DNA of 64,000 nt from Christensenella sp034926635. Lineage in GTDB: Bacteria; Bacillota; Clostridia; Christensenellales; Christensenellaceae. Position 1 is the stretch's first letter. Every line of letters begins with the position of its first letter. Position numbers and translations under genes: made by a program. The stretch is from positions 1 to 64,000 of the forward strand of contig JAYFQX010000010.1 in assembly GCA_034926635.1 (NCBI GenBank). Direction: 5' to 3'. This document shows, in pieces, positions 33,762 to 42,971 of this stretch. The notes under the pieces are model-generated. The model ran no database searches. It was not told the origin of the DNA and saw nothing but the letters and a program-made list of their open reading frames with translations.

Positions 33762-36700
33762 ATGAAAAAACAACAGGGAAGAAAAAGAGGATTTGGCTTT
33801 AGAATACTGGCAGTCGTTTTAGTGATTGCGCTGATGTTTGGGTGTATGCCGTTATCTGTTTTTGCTGCTGCACACGATGGTCAGGTCCGCGTGATCGTTG
33901 AAAACACCACATATTCGGTGGCGGATGGTGCGCCGTGGGACGGTGTGTTGGTGGACGCATGGGTCGATATTGATCAAAGCACAACGATGATGAGTGCTGT
34001 TGAGGAGGCGCTGGGCACGATCGGGGCGACACAGACAGGTGCTGAAAATAATTATATTTCCGAAATTAACGGTCTTTCTGCCGGGGTCGCGGGCGGCGGC
34101 ATGAGCGGCTGGATGGGAACTTTGAACGACTGGTTTACAAATGAAGGCTTTGGTGCATTCACGGTTGCGGCAGGTACGCTTGTTGCGGGAGATGAAGTCC
34201 GCATTATGCACAGCATGAATTATGGAGAAGATCTTGGGGGGTCTTGGGGAAATAATGATAAAACGGTGAAAGCGATTTCTTTCAGTACGGGAACGCTGAA
34301 TACCGTGTTTGATAAAAATACACACAGTTATACGCTTACCGTGCCAGCGGGAACAACAGATATTGTTGTAACGCCGACGGCATCGAATAAAAACTTTCAG
34401 GTACGGACCAGCATAAACGGAATGGAATATAAGCGTACGCAAGCCATACCTGTGGTAAATGGCACGGTGATTTCGGTGAAGTGCGGCGATCCGTTATGGC
34501 CGTCCATGAACGGCGGTTCTTATGGGTCGGCGGACAGCGTACCTGCAGAGACCTATGCGATTACAGTGGCGGTAGAAGGAAGCGTGCAAAACACTGCGCC
34601 TGTACGAAAAAACGGAATTGGGGCGACCGCGGAGGCTTCCGTTGTGTTAGGAGCGTCCTATGCGCTGGATTTATCGACAATTTTTGAAGATGCTGATGGG
34701 GATGCGCTGACATATACAGTAAGCGTTGATTCGGCTGCGGCTGTGGCGATAGACCAAAATTATATCTATACGCCGCCTACGGCAGGCCAAACCACACTGG
34801 TGCTCCGGGCAAACGACGGGCAGGCAGATTCTGCCGATATGTATACGGTTACGCTAACGGCAGTACAAGAAGTGTCCGGTTTGGAATCGCTGATGATCCA
34901 TACGGGTTCATCGCCAAGCAATACATCGGTGCTGATCAAAAATACAAGTGATCCTTATACAGCGGGACAGGTATTTGATGCGGCGATGTTGACTTATGCG
35001 CTCGGCGAGCAATGGGATAGCATTACGCAGCTTCGCTTCCGCGCAAAACCGGCGGAAGCCGGTGCCACGGTCACGCTGCATTATGGGGATGGGCAAAGCA
35101 AAGATATTACATGGACGGGCGGAAGTTCAAAATGGGCGAATTGTCTGCAGGCAGGAAAAAATACATTTACAATTGTGGTAACGCCGCCGGCGGGTTCTTC
35201 AAGGCTTGCTGCGACTTATACGTTTACGGTTCATTCCACGCCGACACTGTCGGAGATGACCGCTTCTGCTGGGCAAACACAGCTCTATTTTGATAAAGCT
35301 TTTAACGCGCAAACAAGCAATTATACGCTCACTGTACCGCAAGGGACGCAAAGCATTACGTTTGCGGCAATGCCAAAGTCGGCGGATTATGGCGTTACTT
35401 ATAACGGAAACCCTTCCGATACGATAGACATTTCTTCTGTGAATCAAATTGATATTTCCGTTACGGCGGGTAGCGGTGAAAGCGCGTTGACAAACACCTA
35501 TTCGATTGCACTTAATCGGGTGGCGCAGCTTGCGTTTGGGATTACCGCGCACCCTTCGGATGCGATTGTGAAGGTATACGATCAACGCGGTGCGCAAGTC
35601 GCAGCGGGAAGCGATGGACGTTATATCGGGATGTTCGGGATCTATGATTATACTTATGTTGTCAGTAGGTATGGATATGTCGCGCAGACAGGGACGGTTC
35701 CCTCCGCGGGAGGACAGCTTGCCGTGACGCTGGAGAAAGCCGCTGATGACGGACTTACGGATGTGGGTGCAGACTGGAAGAATTTCCGTGGCAGCGACAA
35801 TAACATGGCGATTACGGATGTGGAGACGCCGACCGATACCACAAACATCAATTTGAAGTGGAATGCAAAGTTGGGCAGCGGGTGGAGCGCATCGCCGTCG
35901 GTGCAGGTTATTGCGGATAATGCGCTGATCGTGATGTCCGGTACCACCCTCTATAAGCTCGATTTGCAGACGGGAGAAACGCTCGAGACCGGCGCGATGG
36001 CTGCAGCGCCAAATTTTGGATATACGCCGCCGATTTATGCGGAAGGCATGGTTTTTTGTCCGCTGACAGGAGGACGTATTCAGGCGTTTAATGCCGAAAC
36101 ATTGGAATCGCTTTGGATTTATACCGATCCCCTGGGAGGGCAATCGCTTTCTCCGATTGCGTATGCGGACGGTTATCTGTATACAGGTTTTTGGAACGGA
36201 GAAACCAAAGACGCCAATTTTGTCGCTTTGAGCGTGACAGATGAAGAAGTCGGCAATCCCTCGGAGGCCAAAATTGCGACATGGAAACATCCGCAGGCAG
36301 GAGGGTTTTATTGGGCGGGCGCTGTTATTATAGGAGATGCTGTTATCGTGGGGACGGACGATGGGGGTAGCGGTTTTGACGGTGTATCCAAGCTGTATTC
36401 TTTCAATCGGTATACCGGCAAAAAGATCAGCGAACTTGATATTACGGGAGACCAGCGTTCTTCCATTGCTTACGATGTTGCGAGCGGGAAGATTTATTTT
36501 ACAACAAAATGCGGCTACCTCTACAGCGCAGATGTAAATACTGCAACGGGAACTGTTTCCGGGTTAAAAGGCGTAAACCACGGCGCGCAGACCACCAGTA
36601 CGCCTGTAGTCTATAAAGGGAAAGTATATTTCGGCACGGGCAGCGGGATTTCTTCCACAGGTTCATCCGGAAACCTCGTGGTTGCCGATGCAGACAATCT

Positions 36701-38390
36701 TTCTATGTTGTATGCGGTTGGACTGAAAGGATACCCGCAGTGTTCTATGCTGCTGAGTACCGCTTATGAAGAATCTACCGGATATATTTATTTGTACTCC
36801 ACATATAACGCCATGCCGGGCGGACTTTCTATGATAAAAGTAAAACCGGATAACGCAACTGAACAGGGAGCGCAGCTTGTGGAATTATATGATGCAACAA
36901 GCTTTGAAAATTATTGTATCACCAGTCCTATTTGCGGCAAAGATGGCACCATCTACTATAAAAACGATTCGGGGAATGTGTTTGCCGTAGGCGTACCTCA
37001 AGCATATACCGTCATGAAGCTGATCCGCGCGATTGGCACGGTCGGTCCTGACAGCGGAAGTGCCATTGCGGCGGCGCGTAACGCATATGATGCGCTGCCG
37101 GATACGGAAAAGCCGGGTGTTACGAACTATGCGGTTTTGACCGCCGCGGAAGCTGCGTACGCGCAGATTCAGTTAAAGATTAAACGTGTTTCCGCGCTTA
37201 TTGATGAGATCGGCAGTGTAACGCTGGATAGCGAAAGCAAGATTGTTGCTGCAAGATCTGCTTACAATACGCTTTCGGTAACAGAACAGAAGTATGTATC
37301 GAATTACGGTGTGTTAACGGCGGCAGAAACAAGATATAAGCAATTGAAAAACGCGAATGTGGTCAGCAATTTGATCGATGTGATCGGAATTGTGACAAAA
37401 GACAGCGGGCAGGCAATCATTGCTGCGCGCAGTGCCTATGACGCGCTTTTATCAGAGGAACAGGCGCTGGTTGGGAACTATGCGGCGTTGACTGCGGCAG
37501 AGCGTGTTTTCGCAGAGTTAGGTGCGCAGCAGAATATCGCGGGAACAGACGGCAACAATGCGCAGACGGAAGAGAATACGCAGACACAGCCGGAGGGCAC
37601 AACAAAATCTCTGGGAAACGGGAAAACGGAAATCGTTATCGACGGGATCAAATATACGGTTTCCGATGAAGCCGCCGCAGTTGTGAAAAAAATTGCGATA
37701 ATGCCGCGGGGAACGGCTTACGATCCGGCCGCCGTCATTGAGGCGTATCAGCTTTATGCCGCGTTGAGTGATAGTCAAAAAACAGAAGTGATGAATTATG
37801 ACGACCTGCAGGCGCAGCTTAATCGTGTGGGGGTGGATCATCATAAGGATGATGTGACGGGAATTAGGATTGAGGGAGTAGACTGGAACATTAAAATAAC
37901 GGTAACGCAGGTTCCTGCGTCGGACGAGGCGTATCAACGAATGATGAAAAACGCAGGCAGCAATGTGATATTGGCAGTATGGAACATTCAGCTGACCGAC
38001 GTATTAACAGGGGAACCCTATCAGCCGGATACGGAAGTAACGGTGAAGCTGACGGCTTCGGGTGTTTCAGGATATGATACGTTTTGGATGGCTCATGATT
38101 TGGAGAATGGGAAAATCGAATATATTCCGTGTGAGCTGCAAAACGGCGAAATCATATGGAAGGCGGCAAGCTTCTCGCGTTATGGATTGCTCGGCGGTGC
38201 AAAAGAATCTGCGCTTAAAATCGAAGATACTGCGCAAAACAATACAACGCAAGAGGGGACCGCATCACAAACGCCTCCGCAATCTATGCTTTGGGTTTGG
38301 ATTTTGGTAATTGCAGCCGGCATCGCAGTGGTTGTATTGGCGGCACTGGCAAAATCAGGCAAGCTGCGGTTTGGAAAAAAAGATGAATAA
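33762..38390 (+). CDS. Giant cell-surface protein: DUF4430, cadherin-like repeats, PQQ-type propeller, C-terminal anchor
   Basis: About 1542 residues. A signal peptide (cleavage near VFA-AAHD) is followed by a DUF4430 domain (about 45-157, with YISEINGL and GWMGTLNDWF), cadherin-like beta-sandwiches (about 165-660), a PQQ-type beta-propeller (about 670-1080), and three ~54-residue helical repeats (1084-1245, each with AAR(N/S)AY and NYxxLTAAE). A beta-rich region, one membrane helix and a basic end (KSGKLRFGKKDE) complete it. ATG 33762 has AAAGGAAA at the right distance; a GTG ten codons earlier does not. It lies 57 bp after the smaller DUF4430 gene under the same riboswitch, so it is likely a cobalamin-binding surface receptor. 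A terminator-like hairpin follows. Confidence 0.8.
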   Translation: MKKQQGRKRGFGFRILAVVLVIALMFGCMPLSVFAAAHDGQVRVIVENTTYSVADGAPWDGVLVDAWVDIDQSTTMMSAVEEALGTIGATQTGAENNYISEINGLSAGVAGGGMSGWMGTLNDWFTNEGFGAFTVAAGTLVAGDEVRIMHSMNYGEDLGGSWGNNDKTVKAISFSTGTLNTVFDKNTHSYTLTVPAGTTDIVVTPTASNKNFQVRTSINGMEYKRTQAIPVVNGTVISVKCGDPLWPSMNGGSYGSADSVPAETYAITVAVEGSVQNTAPVRKNGIGATAEASVVLGASYALDLSTIFEDADGDALTYTVSVDSAAAVAIDQNYIYTPPTAGQTTLVLRANDGQADSADMYTVTLTAVQEVSGLESLMIHTGSSPSNTSVLIKNTSDPYTAGQVFDAAMLTYALGEQWDSITQLRFRAKPAEAGATVTLHYGDGQSKDITWTGGSSKWANCLQAGKNTFTIVVTPPAGSSRLAATYTFTVHSTPTLSEMTASAGQTQLYFDKAFNAQTSNYTLTVPQGTQSITFAAMPKSADYGVTYNGNPSDTIDISSVNQIDISVTAGSGESALTNTYSIALNRVAQLAFGITAHPSDAIVKVYDQRGAQVAAGSDGRYIGMFGIYDYTYVVSRYGYVAQTGTVPSAGGQLAVTLEKAADDGLTDVGADWKNFRGSDNNMAITDVETPTDTTNINLKWNAKLGSGWSASPSVQVIADNALIVMSGTTLYKLDLQTGETLETGAMAAAPNFGYTPPIYAEGMVFCPLTGGRIQAFNAETLESLWIYTDPLGGQSLSPIAYADGYLYTGFWNGETKDANFVALSVTDEEVGNPSEAKIATWKHPQAGGFYWAGAVIIGDAVIVGTDDGGSGFDGVSKLYSFNRYTGKKISELDITGDQRSSIAYDVASGKIYFTTKCGYLYSADVNTATGTVSGLKGVNHGAQTTSTPVVYKGKVYFGTGSGISSTGSSGNLVVADADNLSMLYAVGLKGYPQCSMLLSTAYEESTGYIYLYSTYNAMPGGLSMIKVKPDNATEQGAQLVELYDATSFENYCITSPICGKDGTIYYKNDSGNVFAVGVPQAYTVMKLIRAIGTVGPDSGSAIAAARNAYDALPDTEKPGVTNYAVLTAAEAAYAQIQLKIKRVSALIDEIGSVTLDSESKIVAARSAYNTLSVTEQKYVSNYGVLTAAETRYKQLKNANVVSNLIDVIGIVTKDSGQAIIAARSAYDALLSEEQALVGNYAALTAAERVFAELGAQQNIAGTDGNNAQTEENTQTQPEGTTKSLGNGKTEIVIDGIKYTVSDEAAAVVKKIAIMPRGTAYDPAAVIEAYQLYAALSDSQKTEVMNYDDLQAQLNRVGVDHHKDDVTGIRIEGVDWNIKITVTQVPASDEAYQRMMKNAGSNVILAVWNIQLTDVLTGEPYQPDTEVTVKLTASGVSGYDTFWMAHDLENGKIEYIPCELQNGEIIWKAASFSRYGLLGGAKESALKIEDTAQNNTTQEGTASQTPPQSMLWVWILVIAAGIAVVVLAALAKSGKLRFGKKDE

Positions 38391-38405
38391 AACAAACAAA
38401 AAACA

Positions 38406-38440
38406 GGGTCGGCAGAAAAAAGATGCCTGCCGACTCTTTT
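38406..38440 (+). terminator. Hairpin between surface-protein and ECF genes
   Basis: GGGTCGGCAG pairs with CTGCCGACTC and is followed by four T. It may partly end transcription, so that surface proteins exceed the membrane transporter. Confidence 0.8.
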
Positions 38441-38482
38441 GTGCGTTTTGCGGGTAAGAAAAGTTAGCAGCACAGGAGTTTT

Positions 38483-39370
38483 ATGGAACGTGGATTCGGT
38501 GGGTACCATCCTACAGTCAATTTTATATTTTTCGGTGGTGCGGTTGTATTTGGAATGTTTTTTATACATCCGGCATTTTTAACGCTGTCGGTTGTGTTTT
38601 CCTCGGCGTATTATTTTTTGTTAAAAGGGAAAAAAGGGCTCCGCTTTTTTGGAGAAATATTCGTGTTGGTTGCTGTAATTGCTTTGCTAAACCCGGTGTT
38701 TAATCAAGAAGGACAAACTGTTTTGTTTTTTTGTTTGGACGGAAGGGTCTATACGCTGGAAGCATTGTTGTATGGAATTGCAACGGCAATGATGTTTTTA
38801 TCTGTACTTTTATGGTTTGCATGCTATAACGAAGTAATGAGCAGCGATAAGTTTTTATATTTATTCGGAAGAAAGGCGCCGACGCTTTCTCTTGTGTTTT
38901 GTATGGTGCTCCGGTTTGTTCCGCATTTTCGGCAGAAGGTCGGGGAGATCCGCAGTGCGCGTAGCTGTATAGGAAAATTTGGAAGCGGCAGGAGCCGAAA
39001 AGAAAAATTGGGGTGTGGCATGGCGGTTTTATCAGCGCTTGCTTCGTGGGCGCTGGAAAATGCGGCAATGACAGCAGACGCGATGAAAAGCCGGGGATAC
39101 GGAAGCGGAGAAAAAACAATGTATTTCTTTTATAGGATGACGGCGAGGGATAGGATATTTACGGCGTTCTTGGTTCTGCTGATGGCGATAATTTGTGTTT
39201 GTGTGTCCTTTGGGGGTACGCAAACGGTATATTTGCCAAACGTAGAATTTTCTATGAGAGGAACCGCAACGATTGTCGGTTTGGTTTGTTACGGAATGTT
39301 TTTGGCGGTTCCGACCGTCGTTGTGATTTGGGAGGAAATAACATGGTACATTTTGCAATCAAAAATTTAA
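38483..39370 (+). CDS. ecfT: ECF transporter T subunit, first copy
   Basis: A 295-residue membrane protein with about six hydrophobic segments. It begins FGGYHPTVNFIFFGG, resembling the second T subunit of this cluster. The coupling-helix arginine motifs of EcfT are visible as SARSC near residue 150 and SRGYGSG near 195; they contact the ATPases. ACAGGAG precedes ATG 38483. The ATPase gene overlaps its 3' end by 28 bp, a tight coupling. With the ATPase and the S subunit it would build an energy-coupling-factor importer; the B12 riboswitch upstream suggests corrinoid as substrate. Confidence 0.9.
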   Translation: MERGFGGYHPTVNFIFFGGAVVFGMFFIHPAFLTLSVVFSSAYYFLLKGKKGLRFFGEIFVLVAVIALLNPVFNQEGQTVLFFCLDGRVYTLEALLYGIATAMMFLSVLLWFACYNEVMSSDKFLYLFGRKAPTLSLVFCMVLRFVPHFRQKVGEIRSARSCIGKFGSGRSRKEKLGCGMAVLSALASWALENAAMTADAMKSRGYGSGEKTMYFFYRMTARDRIFTAFLVLLMAIICVCVSFGGTQTVYLPNVEFSMRGTATIVGLVCYGMFLAVPTVVVIWEEITWYILQSKI

Positions 39371-41031
39371 CGTTTACTTATCCGGGAACGAAAAAAGAAG
39401 CGCTTTCGGACGTTAACCTTATCATCGAAAAAGGAGAATATATTACGCTTTGCGGTAAAAGTGGAAGTGGAAAGACGACATTACTACGACATTTAAAAGG
39501 CGTATTAACGCCGCATGGAAACAGAAGTGGTATCGTTTTTTTGGAAGAGAAGCCTCTTGCCGAATGTACGTTGCGCGAGCAGAGCGCAAAGATCGGATAT
39601 GTGATGCAGAACCCGGACAGCCAGATTGTGACGGACAAAGTGTGGCATGAGCTTGCATTTGGACTGGAAAGCCTCGGCTGTGATCAAAAAACAATGCGGC
39701 TGCGCGTGGCAGAAATGGCGAATTATTTTGGGATCCAGGACTGGTTCCATAGAAATGTAGCGGAACTCTCCGGTGGACAAAAACAGCTTTTAAACCTCGC
39801 GTCTATTATGGCGATGCAGCCGGAAGCACTGATTTTGGACGAACCAACAAGCCAACTTGATCCGATCGCGGCGGCGGATTTCTTAAATACGGTGCGTAAA
39901 ATCAATTTGGAGCTTGGCACCACCATTGTTTTATCCGAGCACAGACTCGAGGAGGTATTCCCTTGTGCAGACCGTGTTGCGGTGATGGAAAATGGAAGGC
40001 TTGCCGCACTGGGTAAGCCGAGGGAGGTCGGTGAGGAGCTGCGGCGGCAAGACAGCGATATGATAGCGGCGCTTCCGTCATCCATGCGAATCTTTTATGC
40101 GGTAGAGGGAAGAGGAATGGCACCTCTTACCGTTCGTGATGGCAGGAACTGGCTTTCAAAAGAGATGGCGGGAAAAATACCGACATGCAGGAAGACATTG
40201 ATATTCCAAGAACAAGAGGAGACCGCTGCTGTCGTCTTAAAAGAGGTATGGTTTCGGTATGAAAAAGACGCGCCGGATGTTTTGAAAGGCGTAAGCCTTG
40301 CAGTGCCAAAAGCGCGTTTGTTTGCGGTAGTGGGAGGGAACGGAACAGGAAAATCTACCATGCTGAAAACAATCTGTGGGATATGCCGTCCATACCGCGG
40401 TAAAATATGGATCGATGGAAAGCGCATTGAGAAGTACAAAGGAAACGATTTGTTCCGTGGAATGCTTGCTATGCTGCCGCAGGATCCGCAAAGTTTGTTT
40501 GTGAAAAAAACAGTAGAAGAAGAGCTGGTAGAGATGCTTGCCGAAAAAGAGGGAAGCATAGAAGAAAAAGAAATGCTGATCAACAACGTTGTACGGGACT
40601 GCGAGATAACGGATTTACTGGATATGCATCCATATGACCTCTCGGGGGGAGAACAGCAGCGCGCGGCGCTTGCAAAAGTGCTTCTATGCGAACCAAAGGT
40701 GCTGCTTCTCGATGAACCGACCAAAGGTATTGATAATTTCTATAAAAAAAAGCTTGCGGAAATCCTCTTGAGGCTAATGGCAAAAGGTGTAACTGTGATT
40801 ATGGTTTCCCACGATATTGAATTCTGTGCGAAATATGCGGACCGTGTGGCAATGTTTTTTGACGGGGGAATCGTCACCACCAATACACCGGCGGAATTTT
40901 TTGCGCAAAATAGTTTTTATACTACCGCGGCCAACCGTATGAGCCGTCATGTTTTTGCAAATGCGGTAACAGATGAGGACGTGGCGTCGTTATACCGGCA
41001 AAGTAAAGAAGGTGGGATAGAAAATGAATGA
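39343..41031 (+). CDS. ECF transporter ATPase, two ATPase domains fused (EcfA-EcfA')
   Basis: A 562-residue fusion of both ECF ATPases. Domain 1: Walker A GKSGSGKTT, signature LSGGQKQ, Walker B LILDEPTSQLD. Domain 2: GGNGTGKST, LSGGEQQR, LLLDEPTKGID. Unlike RbsA-type fusions, both halves keep complete motifs. The start is ATG 39343 with GGGAGG upstream; a longer reading from 39193 would lie within the T-subunit gene in another frame and lacks family similarity. It overlaps the T gene by 28 bp and the S gene by 8 bp. Fused ATPases are typical of dedicated (group I) ECF systems serving one vitamin. Confidence 0.93.
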   Translation: MVHFAIKNLTFTYPGTKKEALSDVNLIIEKGEYITLCGKSGSGKTTLLRHLKGVLTPHGNRSGIVFLEEKPLAECTLREQSAKIGYVMQNPDSQIVTDKVWHELAFGLESLGCDQKTMRLRVAEMANYFGIQDWFHRNVAELSGGQKQLLNLASIMAMQPEALILDEPTSQLDPIAAADFLNTVRKINLELGTTIVLSEHRLEEVFPCADRVAVMENGRLAALGKPREVGEELRRQDSDMIAALPSSMRIFYAVEGRGMAPLTVRDGRNWLSKEMAGKIPTCRKTLIFQEQEETAAVVLKEVWFRYEKDAPDVLKGVSLAVPKARLFAVVGGNGTGKSTMLKTICGICRPYRGKIWIDGKRIEKYKGNDLFRGMLAMLPQDPQSLFVKKTVEEELVEMLAEKEGSIEEKEMLINNVVRDCEITDLLDMHPYDLSGGEQQRAALAKVLLCEPKVLLLDEPTKGIDNFYKKKLAEILLRLMAKGVTVIMVSHDIEFCAKYADRVAMFFDGGIVTTNTPAEFFAQNSFYTTAANRMSRHVFANAVTDEDVASLYRQSKEGGIENE

Positions 41032-41782
41032 GGAACGACGGATTAAACTTGGGAAAAAAGAGAAAAACATGAGCCCTAAAAGACGGTTTTTGGGAAGGAC
41101 GGTCTTATCGTTCTTTATTATCATGGTGGCGATTCCGCTTACCATATGGTTTGGCTGGAAATATGGGGATCGCAGCTATTATATTACAAGCCTTTTGATT
41201 ATTGCGTATCTTATGATTCCGTTTTTTCTGGTGTTTGAAAAAAGAAAGCCGCAGGCGCGCGAGATTGTGGTTTTAGCGGTGATGTGCGCCATTGCGGTTG
41301 CATCGCGTACTGCTTTTATTTGGCTTCCGCATTTCAAGCCAATGACAGCGATTATTATGATAACGGGAATTGCATTTGGGGCTGAGGCAGGATTTTTGGC
41401 GGGTGCAGTTTCGGGGTTTGTATCCAATTTTTTATTCGGGCAAGGGCCATGGACGCCGTGGCAAATGTTTGCGTTTGGGATCGCAGGTTTTTTGGCGGGG
41501 TTATTGTATCAAAAAGGGCTGTTAAAAAAAGACCGTTTACCGCTTTGCGTTTTTGGGGGCGTTTTAGTGATGACGGTGATAGGTCCGCTGCTCGACACCT
41601 GCGCTCTTTTCACCATGAGCTCGGTTGTTACGGTGCAGAGTGCAGCGGCTATATATTTATCCGGAATTCCTGTTAACGCTGTGCATGCCGCTGCAACGGT
41701 GTTTACACTGCTTTTATTTTCAAGACCGTTGTTTGAAAAGCTTGACCGGATCCAAGTGAAATATGGAATGATGGAGGCGTAA
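41024..41782 (+). CDS. ECF transporter S component (cobalamin-type, CbrT-like)
   Basis: A 252-residue substrate-binding membrane protein. After a basic start, two extra N-terminal membrane segments (about 20-45, 48-70) precede a six-segment S-component core with AVASRTAFIWLPHFKP, ITGIAFGAEAGFLAGAVSG and FLFGQGPWTPWQMFAFG. These match ECF S components predicted for cobalamin and often controlled by a B12 riboswitch. It overlaps the ATPase gene by 8 bp. It should bind the corrinoid outside and toppled-deliver it via the T subunit. Substrate is inferred from family resemblance and the riboswitch. Confidence 0.85.
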   Translation: MNEERRIKLGKKEKNMSPKRRFLGRTVLSFFIIMVAIPLTIWFGWKYGDRSYYITSLLIIAYLMIPFFLVFEKRKPQAREIVVLAVMCAIAVASRTAFIWLPHFKPMTAIIMITGIAFGAEAGFLAGAVSGFVSNFLFGQGPWTPWQMFAFGIAGFLAGLLYQKGLLKKDRLPLCVFGGVLVMTVIGPLLDTCALFTMSSVVTVQSAAAIYLSGIPVNAVHAAATVFTLLLFSRPLFEKLDRIQVKYGMMEA

Positions 41783-41785
41783 AGA

Positions 41786-42661
41786 ATGCGTTTTGATTCA
41801 TTCCATCCGGCAATCAATTTCTTGTTTTTTGGTGTGACGGTGTGCGTCGCGGTTTTGTTTAACCAGCCTGTATTCCTCGCGATAGGATACGTTTGCGCAT
41901 TCGTTTATTCTGTTTATCTGAGTGGAAAAAAAGCATTAATATTTAATGTTGCCCTGATAATTTTTATTTGCCTTTTTACATTGTTTTATTCGGGATATCA
42001 TCATTTTGGGGTAACGGATTTGGGAATCAACCCAATCGGCAATCATATTACGCTGGAAGCCGTGATAACGGGTTTGGTGATCGGCGGTACTGCTGCGACG
42101 GTTTTTATGTGGGGCTCGTGCATGTGCGCTGTTATTTCCGGTGATAAAGTTATTTATCTATTTGGAAGGATATCGCCGCGATTTTCGTTGTTTTTCTCTA
42201 TTCTGCTGCGGATGGTGCCAAGGATCGCCGGAAAAGCTAGGCAAATGAATATGGCACAAACAGCCGTTGGAAGGGGAATTGGTCAAGGAAATATTTTGCA
42301 GCGCATTCACAATTTTTTTAGGATTGCATCAATCCTTTGGACGTGGGTTTCGGAAAGCCTGATCGAAACATCGGATTCCATGCGGTGTCGCGGCTATACA
42401 CTCAAAGGACGCACTGCGTTTTCTATTTATCGGTTTGACTACCGCGATCGTGGCATGGTGCTTACTATGGTTTGCGGAATTGCGATTATGCTCGCCGGTA
42501 TATTGCTGGATCAGACTCATATTCTTTATAACCCGGAGATTCGGATAAACCGCATTACGCCATTATCATTTTTATTTTATTTTGTCTATGGACTATTTTG
42601 CTTGTTTCCGCTTTTGGTACAGGCGATCGGGGAATGGAATTTCAGAAAAAAACATAAATAA
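41786..42661 (+). CDS. ecfT: ECF transporter T subunit, second copy
   Basis: A 291-residue membrane protein paralogous to the 38483 gene; both begin with an FHPxINFLFFG-type motif. About six membrane segments. The coupling motifs appear as AVGRGIG near residue 170 and CRGYTLKG near 205. ATG 41786 lies 3 bp after the S-component stop, so it is translated in the same unit. A second T subunit in one ECF operon is uncommon; the two may form a heteromer or alternative complexes. An A/T-rich hairpin with T run right after the stop may end the operon. Confidence 0.88.
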   Translation: MRFDSFHPAINFLFFGVTVCVAVLFNQPVFLAIGYVCAFVYSVYLSGKKALIFNVALIIFICLFTLFYSGYHHFGVTDLGINPIGNHITLEAVITGLVIGGTAATVFMWGSCMCAVISGDKVIYLFGRISPRFSLFFSILLRMVPRIAGKARQMNMAQTAVGRGIGQGNILQRIHNFFRIASILWTWVSESLIETSDSMRCRGYTLKGRTAFSIYRFDYRDRGMVLTMVCGIAIMLAGILLDQTHILYNPEIRINRITPLSFLFYFVYGLFCLFPLLVQAIGEWNFRKKHK

Positions 42662-42814
42662 AAAAAATATACAAAAATGGCATATTTTTTTTTGCAAAAG
42701 ATGAATATACAATAATTTCAATTTGTAAAATTATTTCAAAAAGTAAAAAATGAAAAGCGTTTCCACATTGGATTTTTTGCATTTGTAAAATCGATAATAA
42801 ATTATAAAATGTCC

Positions 42815-42901
42815 TTGACAGCGCGGTTTTTAAGGGATTATACTTGGGTTAATAAACAAACGCAAATTTTGATTCCAAGTATTAGAAATAAATAAACAAA
42901 C
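42815..42901 (+). promoter_or_regulatory. Promoter and direct repeats of the second sugar operon
   Basis: TTGACA (42815-42820), 17 bp, TTATAC (42838-42843). Immediately downstream AATAAACAAAC occurs at 42851 and again at 42891, 40 bp apart, which could be SorC-type regulator sites near the transcription start. The region 42662-42814 holds AT-rich sequence and the presumed end of the ECF operon. Confidence 0.6.
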
Positions 42902-42971
42902 AAATTAAAATTTTACTTTATCGTGATATTTAGTTTCTTCCAAGTTTTAGCCAAGAAAAAGGAGAGCAAAT

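Noticed and set aside
35199..36290. Long open frame opposite the giant surface-protein gene
   Set aside because: Shadow of the GC-rich third positions of the sense gene; basic composition and no ribosome-binding site.
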